The notes below the pieces were generated by a model. It saw nothing but the letters and a program-made list of their open reading frames with translations, was not told the origin of the DNA and made no database searches. A stretch of 64,000 nucleotides of DNA. It comes from Pseudomonas entomophila L48. GTDB taxonomy: Bacteria; Pseudomonadota; Gammaproteobacteria; Pseudomonadales; Pseudomonadaceae. Location: assembly GCF_000026105.1 (NCBI RefSeq), contig NC_008027.1, forward strand, positions 4,546,501 to 4,610,500. The letters are read 5' to 3'. Made by a program: the position numbers and the translations under genes. Of the stretch, positions 57,318 through 64,000 are shown one piece after another. Positions within the stretch are counted from its first letter, which is position 1, and every line of letters begins with the position of its first letter.

Positions 57318-57761
57318 TCACCGCTGCCAATTGCGATCCCCTCCCCGCCCGCCATCCGGCCGTCGGTCATGGTCCCCGCGCCCATTGGAATGCCAACGAT
57401 CCCCCTGGCCTCCCCGGTTGTCGTTGCGGTAGTCGTTGCGCTCACGATCCCGCCCATAGTCATAGCGCTGGCGGTTGCCGTAGTCATACCGCGGATTACC
57501 CTGCCAGCGTGGCTGCACGCCAGGCGGCGGATACGGGCGGTACTGCGGCACCGGCGCCGGCCGGTAGTAACGCGGTGCGGGCTGGTAGTAGTAACGCGGC
57601 TGCGGCGCCACGTAGTAGCGGTCTTGGCGGTAATAACCCGGGTACACGTAGCGATCGGTGGTGTAGTAGTCGCTGCGGTAATAGCCGCCGCCTTCGTAGT
57701 AAGGCGCGCAGGCGGATGTCAGCAGTCCCAACAGGACAACGAGCAGGATGCGTGGGTACAT
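57318..57761 (-). CDS. Tyr/Arg/Pro-rich lipoprotein
   Basis: The 147-residue protein has a lipoprotein signal (ILLVVLLGLLTSAC) and a mature part very rich in Tyr, Arg, Pro and Gly (RYYYQPAPRYYRPAPVPQYR), a low-complexity sequence with no known domain. AGGAGG six bases upstream of ATG 57761 fixes the start. It may bind cell wall or be a surface-associated stress protein; no function is shown. It is divergent from the cyclase gene. Confidence 0.78.
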   Translation of the reverse strand: MYPRILLVVLLGLLTSACAPYYEGGGYYRSDYYTTDRYVYPGYYRQDRYYVAPQPRYYYQPAPRYYRPAPVPQYRPYPPPGVQPRWQGNPRYDYGNRQRYDYGRDRERNDYRNDNRGGQGDRWHSNGRGDHDRRPDGGRGGDRNWQR

Positions 57762-57973
57762 GGCGGCCTCCTGGACCGCGAAGGTGCCCGGCACAGCGGC
57801 GCTGGCGGGCGTCGACGACGATGCGTTGATCGACATGGCATCAGACAGCGCGGCCGGGGTTCGGTGCCATTTCTGCAATAAATTGAAACAGGTCGTATAA
57901 CCCTGAAAAACATGCAGTCATTTTTCGGTCATCTCACTAGAATGTGGCCACCGGCACACCTCTCGGGAAGATC

Positions 57974-59464
57974 ATGCCTTCACCGTCCGCCCTGTTCTCG
58001 CAACGTTCGCTGATCCTCGCCCTGCTGCTGTTGCTGGCCTGCGGTTTCCTGGCCACTTCGCTGCTGAGCTACTACGCCTCGCGCGGGGCGATCCGCGATG
58101 GCATCGTCAATACCGAGCTGCCGCTGACCTCCGACACCGTCTATTCGGAAATCCAGAAGGACCTGATCCGCCCGGTGCTGATCTCGTCGATGATGGCCCA
58201 GGACACCTTCCTGCGTGACTGGGTGCTGGGCGGCGAGCAGGACACCCGGCGCATTACCCGCTTTCTGGGCGAGGTGATGGGCACCCAGGACACCTGCACC
58301 AGTTTCTTCGTCTCCGACCGCAGCCTCACCTACTACCAGGCCAAGGGCGTGCTCAAGCAGGTCAGGCCCGACAGCTGGCGCGACGCCTGGTACTTCCGCG
58401 TGCGCCAATCAACCAAACCCTATGAGATCAACGTCGACCTGGACATGGCCAACCAGGACAAGCTCACGGTGTTCATCAACCATCGGGTGCTCGACTACCA
58501 GCAGCGCTTCATTGGTGCGGTGGGCGTGGGGCTGAGCGTGGAGTCGGTGGTTCGCCTGATCGACGACTATCAACGGCGCTACCAGCGCGCGGTGCTGTTC
58601 GCCGACGCCCAGGGCAAAGTGTTGCTGACCGGCTCCGACGGCGGCCCCCACGGCCTGCGCGCCGGCCAGCAACTAAGCGATAGCAACCAGTGGCAGGACC
58701 TGCTCGCGCACCTGCCGGCACCCGCCGAAGGCAGCCACGAGTACCATGACAACGACGGCCACAGCCACTTCCTCAATGTGCGCCTGCTGCCGGAGCTGGG
58801 CTGGTACCTGCTGGTGGACAAGCGCGAGAGCGGCGCCCTGGACCGTATCCGCCAGTCGCTGTACTTGAACCTGGCGATCTGCGCGATGATCACCCTCGTC
58901 GTGTTGTCGCTGCTCAATGCCATGATCAAGCGCCACCAGGACAACGCCGCGGCGCTGGCCACCCTCGACAGCCTCACCGGCCTGCCCAACCGTCGCAGCT
59001 TCGACCTGCTGGCCGGGCAGGCGCTGGTGGAAGCCCAGCGCGACAGCGCGCCGCTGGTCGCCCTGTTGATCGACCTGGACCATTTCAAGGCGCTCAACGA
59101 CACCCACGGCCACCTGGCCGGCGACGAAGTGTTGCGCCAGTTCGCCACTGTGCTGCAAGGCAGCCTGCGCCAGTCCGATATACTCTGCCGCTGGGGCGGC
59201 GAGGAGTTCATCGTGCTGCTGCGCGAAGCCCACGGGCGCCACGCCATCGAGGTGGCGGAGAAGATTCGCCGGCGCACCGAGCAACTGATCTTCAGCTACA
59301 ACGAACAGCCACTGCGCCTGACCGCCAGCATCGGCCTGTCCAGCCTGCAGCGCGAAGACACCCTGCACAGCCTGCTGACCCGCGCCGACCATGCCCTTTA
59401 TCGTGCCAAGCAGAGCGGCCGCAACCGCGTCTGCAGCGAACTGCCCGGAACCGACCATGACTGA
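57974..59464 (+). CDS. Diguanylate cyclase with periplasmic sensor domain
   Basis: The 496-residue protein has two membrane segments (about 10-30 and 300-320) around a periplasmic region of about 270 residues resembling dCache, and a C-terminal GGEEF domain. The active-site GGEEF is at 408-412 and an RQSD at 399-402 gives the inhibitory I-site, so the enzyme should make c-di-GMP with product feedback. The ligand is unknown. It overlaps the next gene by 8 bases. Confidence 0.92.
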   Translation: MPSPSALFSQRSLILALLLLLACGFLATSLLSYYASRGAIRDGIVNTELPLTSDTVYSEIQKDLIRPVLISSMMAQDTFLRDWVLGGEQDTRRITRFLGEVMGTQDTCTSFFVSDRSLTYYQAKGVLKQVRPDSWRDAWYFRVRQSTKPYEINVDLDMANQDKLTVFINHRVLDYQQRFIGAVGVGLSVESVVRLIDDYQRRYQRAVLFADAQGKVLLTGSDGGPHGLRAGQQLSDSNQWQDLLAHLPAPAEGSHEYHDNDGHSHFLNVRLLPELGWYLLVDKRESGALDRIRQSLYLNLAICAMITLVVLSLLNAMIKRHQDNAAALATLDSLTGLPNRRSFDLLAGQALVEAQRDSAPLVALLIDLDHFKALNDTHGHLAGDEVLRQFATVLQGSLRQSDILCRWGGEEFIVLLREAHGRHAIEVAEKIRRRTEQLIFSYNEQPLRLTASIGLSSLQREDTLHSLLTRADHALYRAKQSGRNRVCSELPGTDHD

Positions 59465-59678
59465 CCCTCAGCGCTGCCCCGCCTGCGGCGCCGCCAACCA
59501 ATGCGGCCTGGCCGACCCACGCAGCGCCACCCAGGGGTGCTGGTGCTTCAACGTCAGCATCGACCCTGCCATCCTCGAGGCGCTGCCCGCCGAGCTGCGC
59601 GACAAGGCCTGCCTGTGCCCACGTTGCGCGGCGGTGGACGAACAACTCAAGGCAGCGCGAACACCCGCGATCCGCTAG
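59457..59678 (+). CDS. Cysteine-rich CWC family protein
   Basis: The 73-residue protein has CPACGAANQCGLADP, GCWCFNVSI and CLCPRCAAVD: eight cysteines with the CWC pattern of the cysteine-rich CWC family. Likely zinc-binding; function unknown. It overlaps the cyclase stop by 8 bases, so the two are translated together, and precedes rsuA by 32 bases. Confidence 0.85.
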   Translation: MTDPQRCPACGAANQCGLADPRSATQGCWCFNVSIDPAILEALPAELRDKACLCPRCAAVDEQLKAARTPAIR

Positions 59679-59710
59679 ACTGCGCGCCGATTTCCCACGA
59701 CCTTCCCGCC

Positions 59711-60460
59711 ATGCGCCTCGACCGATTCCTCGGCAACCTGCCCTGCTACAACCGCCAGCAAGTGCGTTTGCTGCTGGCGAGCAAGCGCGTGCGCGTGGAC
59801 GGTGTTGTTGCAAGCGATCCGTTGCATGAAGTGCGCGAGTTCAGCCGTGTCGAGGTGGATGACCAGGTCGTGCAGGCCGGGTACCCCGCCCGTTACCTGA
59901 TGCTGCACAAGCCCACCGGCTGTGTCAGCGCCACCAGCGACCCGCTGCACCCCACGGTGCTTGACCTGCTGCCGGCCGAGCTGCGCGACGGCCTGCATAT
60001 CGCTGGGCGCCTGGACTACAACACCACCGGCCTGATGATCCTGACCAACGACGGGCAGTGGTCGCGGCACCTGACCCAGCCGCGGACCAAGCTGCCGAAG
60101 GTATACCTCGTGCACACCGAGGACGAGATCGGCGCGCATTATGTCGACAAGTTCCGTGAAGGGTTCTACTTCGCTTTCGAGGACCTCACTACCCAGCCGG
60201 CCCAGTTGGACATCCTCGGGCCCCGCGAGGCCAGGCTGACAATCGTCGAAGGGCGGTATCACCAGGTGAAGCGGATGTTCGGGTATTTCCAGAACAAGGT
60301 GGTGGGGTTGCATCGGGAGCGTATGGGCGCCATCGCGCTGGACCCGGGGCTGGCACCGGGTGAGTACAGGGAACTCTCGGCCGAAGAGATCAGTACAGTC
60401 TGTAGGAGCGGCTTCAGCCGCGATGAACACACCTCGGTTTGGCACCCGCTTCGCGGGTGA
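59711..60460 (+). CDS. rsuA: 16S rRNA pseudouridine(516) synthase RsuA, REP-extended
   Basis: The 249-residue enzyme has an S4 domain (MRLDRFLGNLPCYNRQQVRL) and the pseudouridine synthase domain with catalytic Asp in GRLDYNTTGLMILTNDG and motifs LPKVYLV and EGRYHQVKRMF. It modifies U516. The usual C terminus ends near ELSAEEI; the final CRSGFSRDEHTSVWHPLRG is encoded by a REP element and adds about 20 residues of doubtful value. Confidence 0.93.
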   Translation: MRLDRFLGNLPCYNRQQVRLLLASKRVRVDGVVASDPLHEVREFSRVEVDDQVVQAGYPARYLMLHKPTGCVSATSDPLHPTVLDLLPAELRDGLHIAGRLDYNTTGLMILTNDGQWSRHLTQPRTKLPKVYLVHTEDEIGAHYVDKFREGFYFAFEDLTTQPAQLDILGPREARLTIVEGRYHQVKRMFGYFQNKVVGLHRERMGAIALDPGLAPGEYRELSAEEISTVCRSGFSRDEHTSVWHPLRG

Positions 60461-60692
60461 TCGCGGTTAAAACCGCTCCTACAGGCCGAAGAGATCAGTA
60501 CAGTCTGTAGGAGCGGCTTCAGCCGCGATGAACACACCTCGGCTGGCACCCGCTTCGCGGGTGATCGCGGTTAAAACCGCTCCTACAGGCCGAAGAGATC
60601 AGTACGGTCTGTAGGAGCGGCTTCAGCCGCGATGAACACACCTCGGTTGGCACCCGCTTCGCGGGTGATCGCGGTTAAAACCGCTCCTACAG
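60379..60692. repeat. Three tandem copies of a 104-105-bp unit including the rsuA 3' end
   Basis: Copies start at 60379, 60484 and 60588 with GGCCGAAGAGATCAGTAC. Each unit includes the last rsuA codons, then a REP pair (GTAGGAGCGGCTTCAGCCGC ... GCGGTTAAAACCGCTCCTAC). Copies differ only by single bases (for example TTTGG, CTGG and TTGG near the middle). Confidence 0.95.
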
Positions 60693-61063
60693 AGGTTGTA
60701 TCAGGCAAATGGGTCAAGTGTTGCCCACGAAGAAGCCGGCATCACCACACGACCGCCGAGCCCCCCGAGTCACATTTTTCCCCGAACGGCACTTGCGCGA
60801 TCCGCGCCTCGCTGCTTGAATCGAATCGTCAGTCTGCAAGTGACCAACAAGTCACACCGCAGATCGGACGCCCTTTGCCGGCCACCCAGCGCCTCGATGC
60901 TCTGGGGCACGGCAAATCGCCCGCAACAACAAAACTGTCGACACACGCGTCAAGGATCGACACAAGGGCCCACCGGTTTCTCTTCCAGGCAAATGCCTAC
61001 CTGTCATAAAGAACGTGCACCCTAGGTGACGCGAATACCCTTTTTGCGCCAGGAGTCGATGAC
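60693..61063. other. Intergenic region upstream of phaG
   Basis: A 371-base stretch with no credible gene. It presumably holds the phaG promoter; I could not recognise a clear sigma-70, AlgU or RpoN element. A ribosome-binding AGGAG lies eight bases before phaG. Confidence 0.5.
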
Positions 61064-61948
61064 ATGAGGCCAGAAATCGCTGTACTTGATATCCAAGGGC
61101 AGTACCGGGTTTACACGGAGTTCCATCGCGCGCAAGGCGCCGAGAAGACGATCATCCTGATCAATGGTTCGTTGGCCACCACGGCGTCCTTCGCCCAGAC
61201 GGTGCGCAACCTGCACCCGCAATTCAACGTGGTGCTGTACGACCAGCCATACGCCGGCAAATCAAAGCCGCACAACCGCCAGGAACGCCTGCTCACCAAG
61301 GAGACCGAGGCGCACATCCTGCTCGAGCTGATCGAGCACTTCCGTGCCGACCACGTGATGTCGTTCTCCTGGGGCGGCGCCTGCACCCTGCTGGCGCTGG
61401 CGCACCAGCCGCGGCTGGTGAAGAAGGCCATCGTCAGTTCGTTCTCGCCAGTGATCAACGAACCGATGCGCGACTACCTGGAGCGTGGCTGCCAGTTCCT
61501 GGCCGCCTGCGACCGCTACCAGGTGGGTAACCTGGTCAACGACACCATCGGCAAGCACCTGCCGTCGCTGTTCAAGCGCTTCAACTACCGGCATGTCAGC
61601 AGCCTGGACAGCCACGAGTACGCGCAGATGCACTTCCACATCAACCAGGTGCTCGAGCACGACCTGGACCGGGCTTTGAAGGCGGCGCGCAACATCGACA
61701 TCCCGGTGCTGTTCATCAACGGCGACCGTGACGAGTACACCACCGTCGAGGACGCGCGCCAGTTCAGCCAGCATGTGGGGCAGAGCCACTTCAGCGTGAT
61801 CCGCGACGCCGGCCACTTCCTCGACATGGAGCACAAGGGCGCCTGCGAGGATACCCGCTCGGCCATGCTTGGTTTCCTCAAGCCGACCGTGCGCGAAGCC
61901 CGTCAACGCTACACACCGGTACACGCGCAGCATGCACTGGCTATCTGA
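61064..61948 (+). CDS. phaG: (R)-3-hydroxyacyl-ACP:CoA transacylase / thioesterase PhaG
   Basis: The 294-residue alpha/beta-hydrolase links fatty-acid synthesis to medium-chain polyhydroxyalkanoate, by moving 3-hydroxyacyl groups from ACP (to CoA or as free acid). The catalytic triad seen is Ser102 (VMSFSWGGACTLL), Asp223 (NGDRDEYTT) and His251 (DAGHFLDME), the positions described for P. putida PhaG; the protein reads almost the same throughout as I recall it. RhlA of P. aeruginosa is a relative but less similar. No pha synthase genes adjoin. Confidence 0.96.
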   Translation: MRPEIAVLDIQGQYRVYTEFHRAQGAEKTIILINGSLATTASFAQTVRNLHPQFNVVLYDQPYAGKSKPHNRQERLLTKETEAHILLELIEHFRADHVMSFSWGGACTLLALAHQPRLVKKAIVSSFSPVINEPMRDYLERGCQFLAACDRYQVGNLVNDTIGKHLPSLFKRFNYRHVSSLDSHEYAQMHFHINQVLEHDLDRALKAARNIDIPVLFINGDRDEYTTVEDARQFSQHVGQSHFSVIRDAGHFLDMEHKGACEDTRSAMLGFLKPTVREARQRYTPVHAQHALAI

Positions 61949-61955
61949 GCGCATC

Positions 61956-62010
61956 GGCGTCCTGTGGGCCCTGTTACCCGCGGGCTACAGGTCGCCGACA
62001 GGCTTTTTTA
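61956..62010 (+). terminator. Probable terminator after phaG
   Basis: An imperfect stem (GGCGTCCTGTGGGCC with GGGCTACAGGTCGCC) is followed 8 bases later by TTTTTT. It separates phaG from the tRNA gene. Confidence 0.5.
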
Positions 62011-62063
62011 TAACCTTGGGCTTCTAATACGGAGGGAGTTATGGTAAAAAGTCGGGCGCAAAC

Positions 62064-62137
62064 GCGGGTATAGTTTAGTGGCAAAACGAAAGCTTCCCAA
62101 GCTTTAGTTGAGGGTTCGATTCCCTCTACCCGCTCCA
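62064..62137 (+). tRNA. tRNA-Gly (anticodon CCC)
   Basis: A 74-base cloverleaf: acceptor GCGGGTA/TACCCGC with encoded CCA, D arm GTTTAGTGGCAAAAC, anticodon stem AAAGC/GCTTT with loop TTCCCAA (anticodon CCC) and T arm GAGGG-TTCGATT-CCCTC. TTGGGC (62016) and TATGGT (62040) upstream could be its promoter. Confidence 0.97.
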
Positions 62138-62180
62138 CATCGCATTCCCCGCATGACGTTCCGGTAACGTCATCGCTGTC

Positions 62181-62204
62181 AAAAGGAGCCTCGGCTCCTT
62201 TTTT
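62181..62204 (+). terminator. Rho-independent terminator after tRNA-Gly
   Basis: AAAAGGAGCC-TC-GGCTCCTTTTTT: 6-bp GC-rich stem extended by A-T pairs and a U-run, 44 bases after the tRNA. Confidence 0.93.
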
Positions 62205-62324
62205 CGTTTCTGCGGTTTTCCTTGATCTGGCCCATGGCCAAGCCCCGGTCGATTGGCTTGAATGCTCAGCGGCTTCAGGTGCATAAACACCTAAGCTTGT
62301 TGAAACATTTCCAAGGGACTGCCC

Positions 62325-64000
62325 ATGTTTCTCTCCCGCTGGCTACCGGGCCTGGCCAACCTGCTGCACTACCGCCGTGAGTGGTTCCATGCCGACCTGC
62401 AGGCTGGCCTTTCCGTGGCCGCGATCCAGATCCCCATCGCCATTGCCTACGCGCAGATCGTCGGCCTGCCGCCGCAGTACGGTTTGTACGCCTGTGTGCT
62501 GCCGATGATCGTGTATGCCCTGATCGGCAGCTCGCGCCAGCTGATGGTCGGCCCCGACGCGGCCACCTGCGCGATGATCGGCGGCGCGGTGGCGCCCCTG
62601 GCCATGGGCGACTCGCACCGCATCGCCGAACTGTCGGTCATCGTCACCGTGTTGGTGGGTGCGATGCTGATCGCCGCCGGGGTGGCGCGGGCCGGGTTCA
62701 TCGCCAGCTTCTTCTCGCGGCCGATCCTGATCGGCTACCTCAACGGCATCGGCCTGAGCCTGATCGCCGGGCAGTTGTCGAAGGTGGTGGGGTTCAAGAT
62801 CGAGGGCGACGGGTTCATTCTCAGCCTTTTCAACCTGCTCCAGCGCCTGGGCGAGATCCACTGGCTGAGCCTGGCCATCGGCCTCGTCGGGTTGGGCCTG
62901 CTGATCGGGTTGCCACGCCGCTTCCCGCGCCTGCCGGCGGCGCTGGTCACCGTGGTGGTGTTCACTGCGCTGGCCGGCCTGTTCGGCTGGGACCGCTTGG
63001 GTGTGGCGATCCTCGGCCCGGTACCGGCGGGCATCCCACAGCTGGCCTGGCCACAGAGCAATCTGGCGGAAACCAAGAGCCTGCTGCGTGACGCCCTGGG
63101 TATCGCCACCATCAGTTTCTGCAGCGCCATGCTCACCGCCCGCAGCTTCGCCGCCCGGCACGGCTATGCGATCAACGCCAACCATGAATTCGTCGCCCTG
63201 GGGGTGAGCAACCTGGCCGCCGGCGTGTCCCAGGGCTTCGCCATCAGCGGCGCCGACTCGCGCACGGCGGTCAACGACATGGTCGGCGGCAAGAGCCAGC
63301 TAGTGGGGATCATCGCCGCCCTGGTGATCGCCCTGATCCTGCTGTTCTTCACCGCGCCCATGGCCTGGATCCCCCAGCCCGCGCTGGGCGCCGTGCTGCT
63401 GATGGCCGGCTGGGGGCTGATCGACGTGAGGTCGCTCAAGACCATCCGCCGGCTCAGCCGCTTCGAGTTCTGGCTGTGCCTGCTGACCACGGTTGGCGTG
63501 CTCGGCCTGGGGGTGCTGCCGGGCATCGTGTTCGCCGTGACCCTGGCCATCCTGCGCCTGCTCTACAGCATCTACCAGCCCACCGACGCCGTGCTCGGTT
63601 GGCTACCCGGCGTCGACGGCCAGGTCGACGTGCGCCAGCACAAGGACGCCCGCACGTTGCCAGGGCTGGTGGTATACCGCTTCGACGACGCGATCCTGTT
63701 CTTCAACGCCGACTACTTCAAGATGCGCCTGCTCGAAGCCGTGCAGGGTGAACAGCAGGTGCAGGTGGTGCTGTTCGACGCCGAGGCGGTGACCAGCATC
63801 GATGTCAGCGGCATCGCCGCCCTGCGCGAAGTGCGCGACACCCTCGCCGCCCAGGGCATCCACTTCGCCATTGCCCGCGCACGCGGCACGTTCCTGCGCA
63901 TGCTGGTGCGTTCGGGCATGGCCCGGGAGATGGAGGACAAGCTGCTGTTCGGTTCGGTACGGGCGGGGATCAGGGCGTATCGGGTGTGGCGAAACAGGAA
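62325..64000 (+). CDS. SulP-family inorganic anion transporter with STAS domain (3' end cut)
   Basis: The open frame runs from ATG 62325 to the window end (558 codons). It starts MFLSRWLPGLANLLHYRREW, has about eleven membrane helices with the SulP signatures DLQAGLSVAAIQIPIAIAYA and PPQYGLYACVLPMIVYALIG and ISGADSRTAVNDMVGGKSQ, then a cytoplasmic STAS domain (VVLFDAEAVTSIDVSGIAAL). It likely moves sulfate, bicarbonate or another anion. AAGGG eight bases upstream supports the start. Only a few residues should be missing. Confidence 0.92.
   Translation, partial: MFLSRWLPGLANLLHYRREWFHADLQAGLSVAAIQIPIAIAYAQIVGLPPQYGLYACVLPMIVYALIGSSRQLMVGPDAATCAMIGGAVAPLAMGDSHRIAELSVIVTVLVGAMLIAAGVARAGFIASFFSRPILIGYLNGIGLSLIAGQLSKVVGFKIEGDGFILSLFNLLQRLGEIHWLSLAIGLVGLGLLIGLPRRFPRLPAALVTVVVFTALAGLFGWDRLGVAILGPVPAGIPQLAWPQSNLAETKSLLRDALGIATISFCSAMLTARSFAARHGYAINANHEFVALGVSNLAAGVSQGFAISGADSRTAVNDMVGGKSQLVGIIAALVIALILLFFTAPMAWIPQPALGAVLLMAGWGLIDVRSLKTIRRLSRFEFWLCLLTTVGVLGLGVLPGIVFAVTLAILRLLYSIYQPTDAVLGWLPGVDGQVDVRQHKDARTLPGLVVYRFDDAILFFNADYFKMRLLEAVQGEQQVQVVLFDAEAVTSIDVSGIAALREVRDTLAAQGIHFAIARARGTFLRMLVRSGMAREMEDKLLFGSVRAGIRAYRVWRNR

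Noticed and set aside
60648..60662. RpoN-like TGGCAC...TCGC upstream of phaG
   Set aside because: It is part of the REP hairpin and appears in every tandem copy, and the -12 part is imperfect.
60379..60692. Tandem array considered as CRISPR
   Set aside because: Units are about 104 bp with no distinct spacers and contain REP hairpins and rsuA codons; no cas genes nearby.
60632..61025. Short open frames between the array and phaG
   Set aside because: They start inside REP sequence, overlap each other and have no ribosome site or conserved motif.

Overview
The window is about 64 kb of high-GC chromosomal DNA from a fluorescent Pseudomonas, most likely of the P. putida group. Supporting marks are the gene order (rpsP-ffh; lepA-lepB-rnc-era-recO-pdxJ; algU-mucA-mucB-mucD next to nadB-ygfX-sdhE-ygfZ), a PhaG protein that closely resembles P. 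putida PhaG as I remember it, and many Pseudomonas-type REP palindromes between genes. Species cannot be fixed from the sequence alone.

Layout. 1-10.4 kb: rpsP (cut by the window edge), ffh, a CcsA-like membrane protein, a CorC/HlyC-type CBS protein, an MHS-type MFS permease, purT, a VUT-family permease, DUF1289, gamma carbonic anhydrase, two Nudix hydrolases and an L,D-transpeptidase. 10.4-23.4 kb: a type II secretion cluster (gspC-D-E-F-G-H-I-J-L-M-N, minus strand) behind a SoxB/5'-nucleotidase-like Tat lipoprotein gene, divergent from a PhoX phosphatase gene. The shared intergenic region carries a near-consensus PHO box, so this looks like a phosphate-starvation secretion unit with its own cargo. 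23.5-25.6 kb: a metal-type two-component system. 25.7-31.7 kb: pdxJ, recO, era, rnc, lepB, lepA. 32-35.8 kb: mucD-mucB-mucA-algU with an AlgU-type promoter. 36-40.6 kb: nadB, ygfX, sdhE, ygfZ and an HDOD protein. 40.7-48.4 kb: a tricarboxylate uptake locus (TctE/TctD, OpdH-like porin, TctC, TctB, TctA) plus an AbrB-family membrane protein, with a candidate TctD operator and Crc/Hfq A-rich motifs in two leaders. 48.5-55.2 kb: an accessory block with a thioredoxin-like protein, an autotransporter and a 1219-residue Ig-like protein of unknown function. 55.3-64 kb: ung, an enoyl-CoA hydratase-family protein, a Tyr/Arg-rich lipoprotein, a diguanylate cyclase, a CWC-type cysteine-rich protein, rsuA with a three-copy tandem repeat at its 3' end, phaG, tRNA-Gly(CCC) and a SulP transporter cut by the window end.

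The most unusual parts are: (1) the PHO-box-controlled T2SS with a SoxB-like lipoprotein that has lost the expected metal ligands, no gspK, and two Tat/lipobox proteins as possible cargo; (2) the giant Ig-like protein with a duplicated terminal module beside an autotransporter; (3) REP elements that run into coding regions (DUF1289, YgfX, RsuA), including a triplication that copied the end of rsuA.
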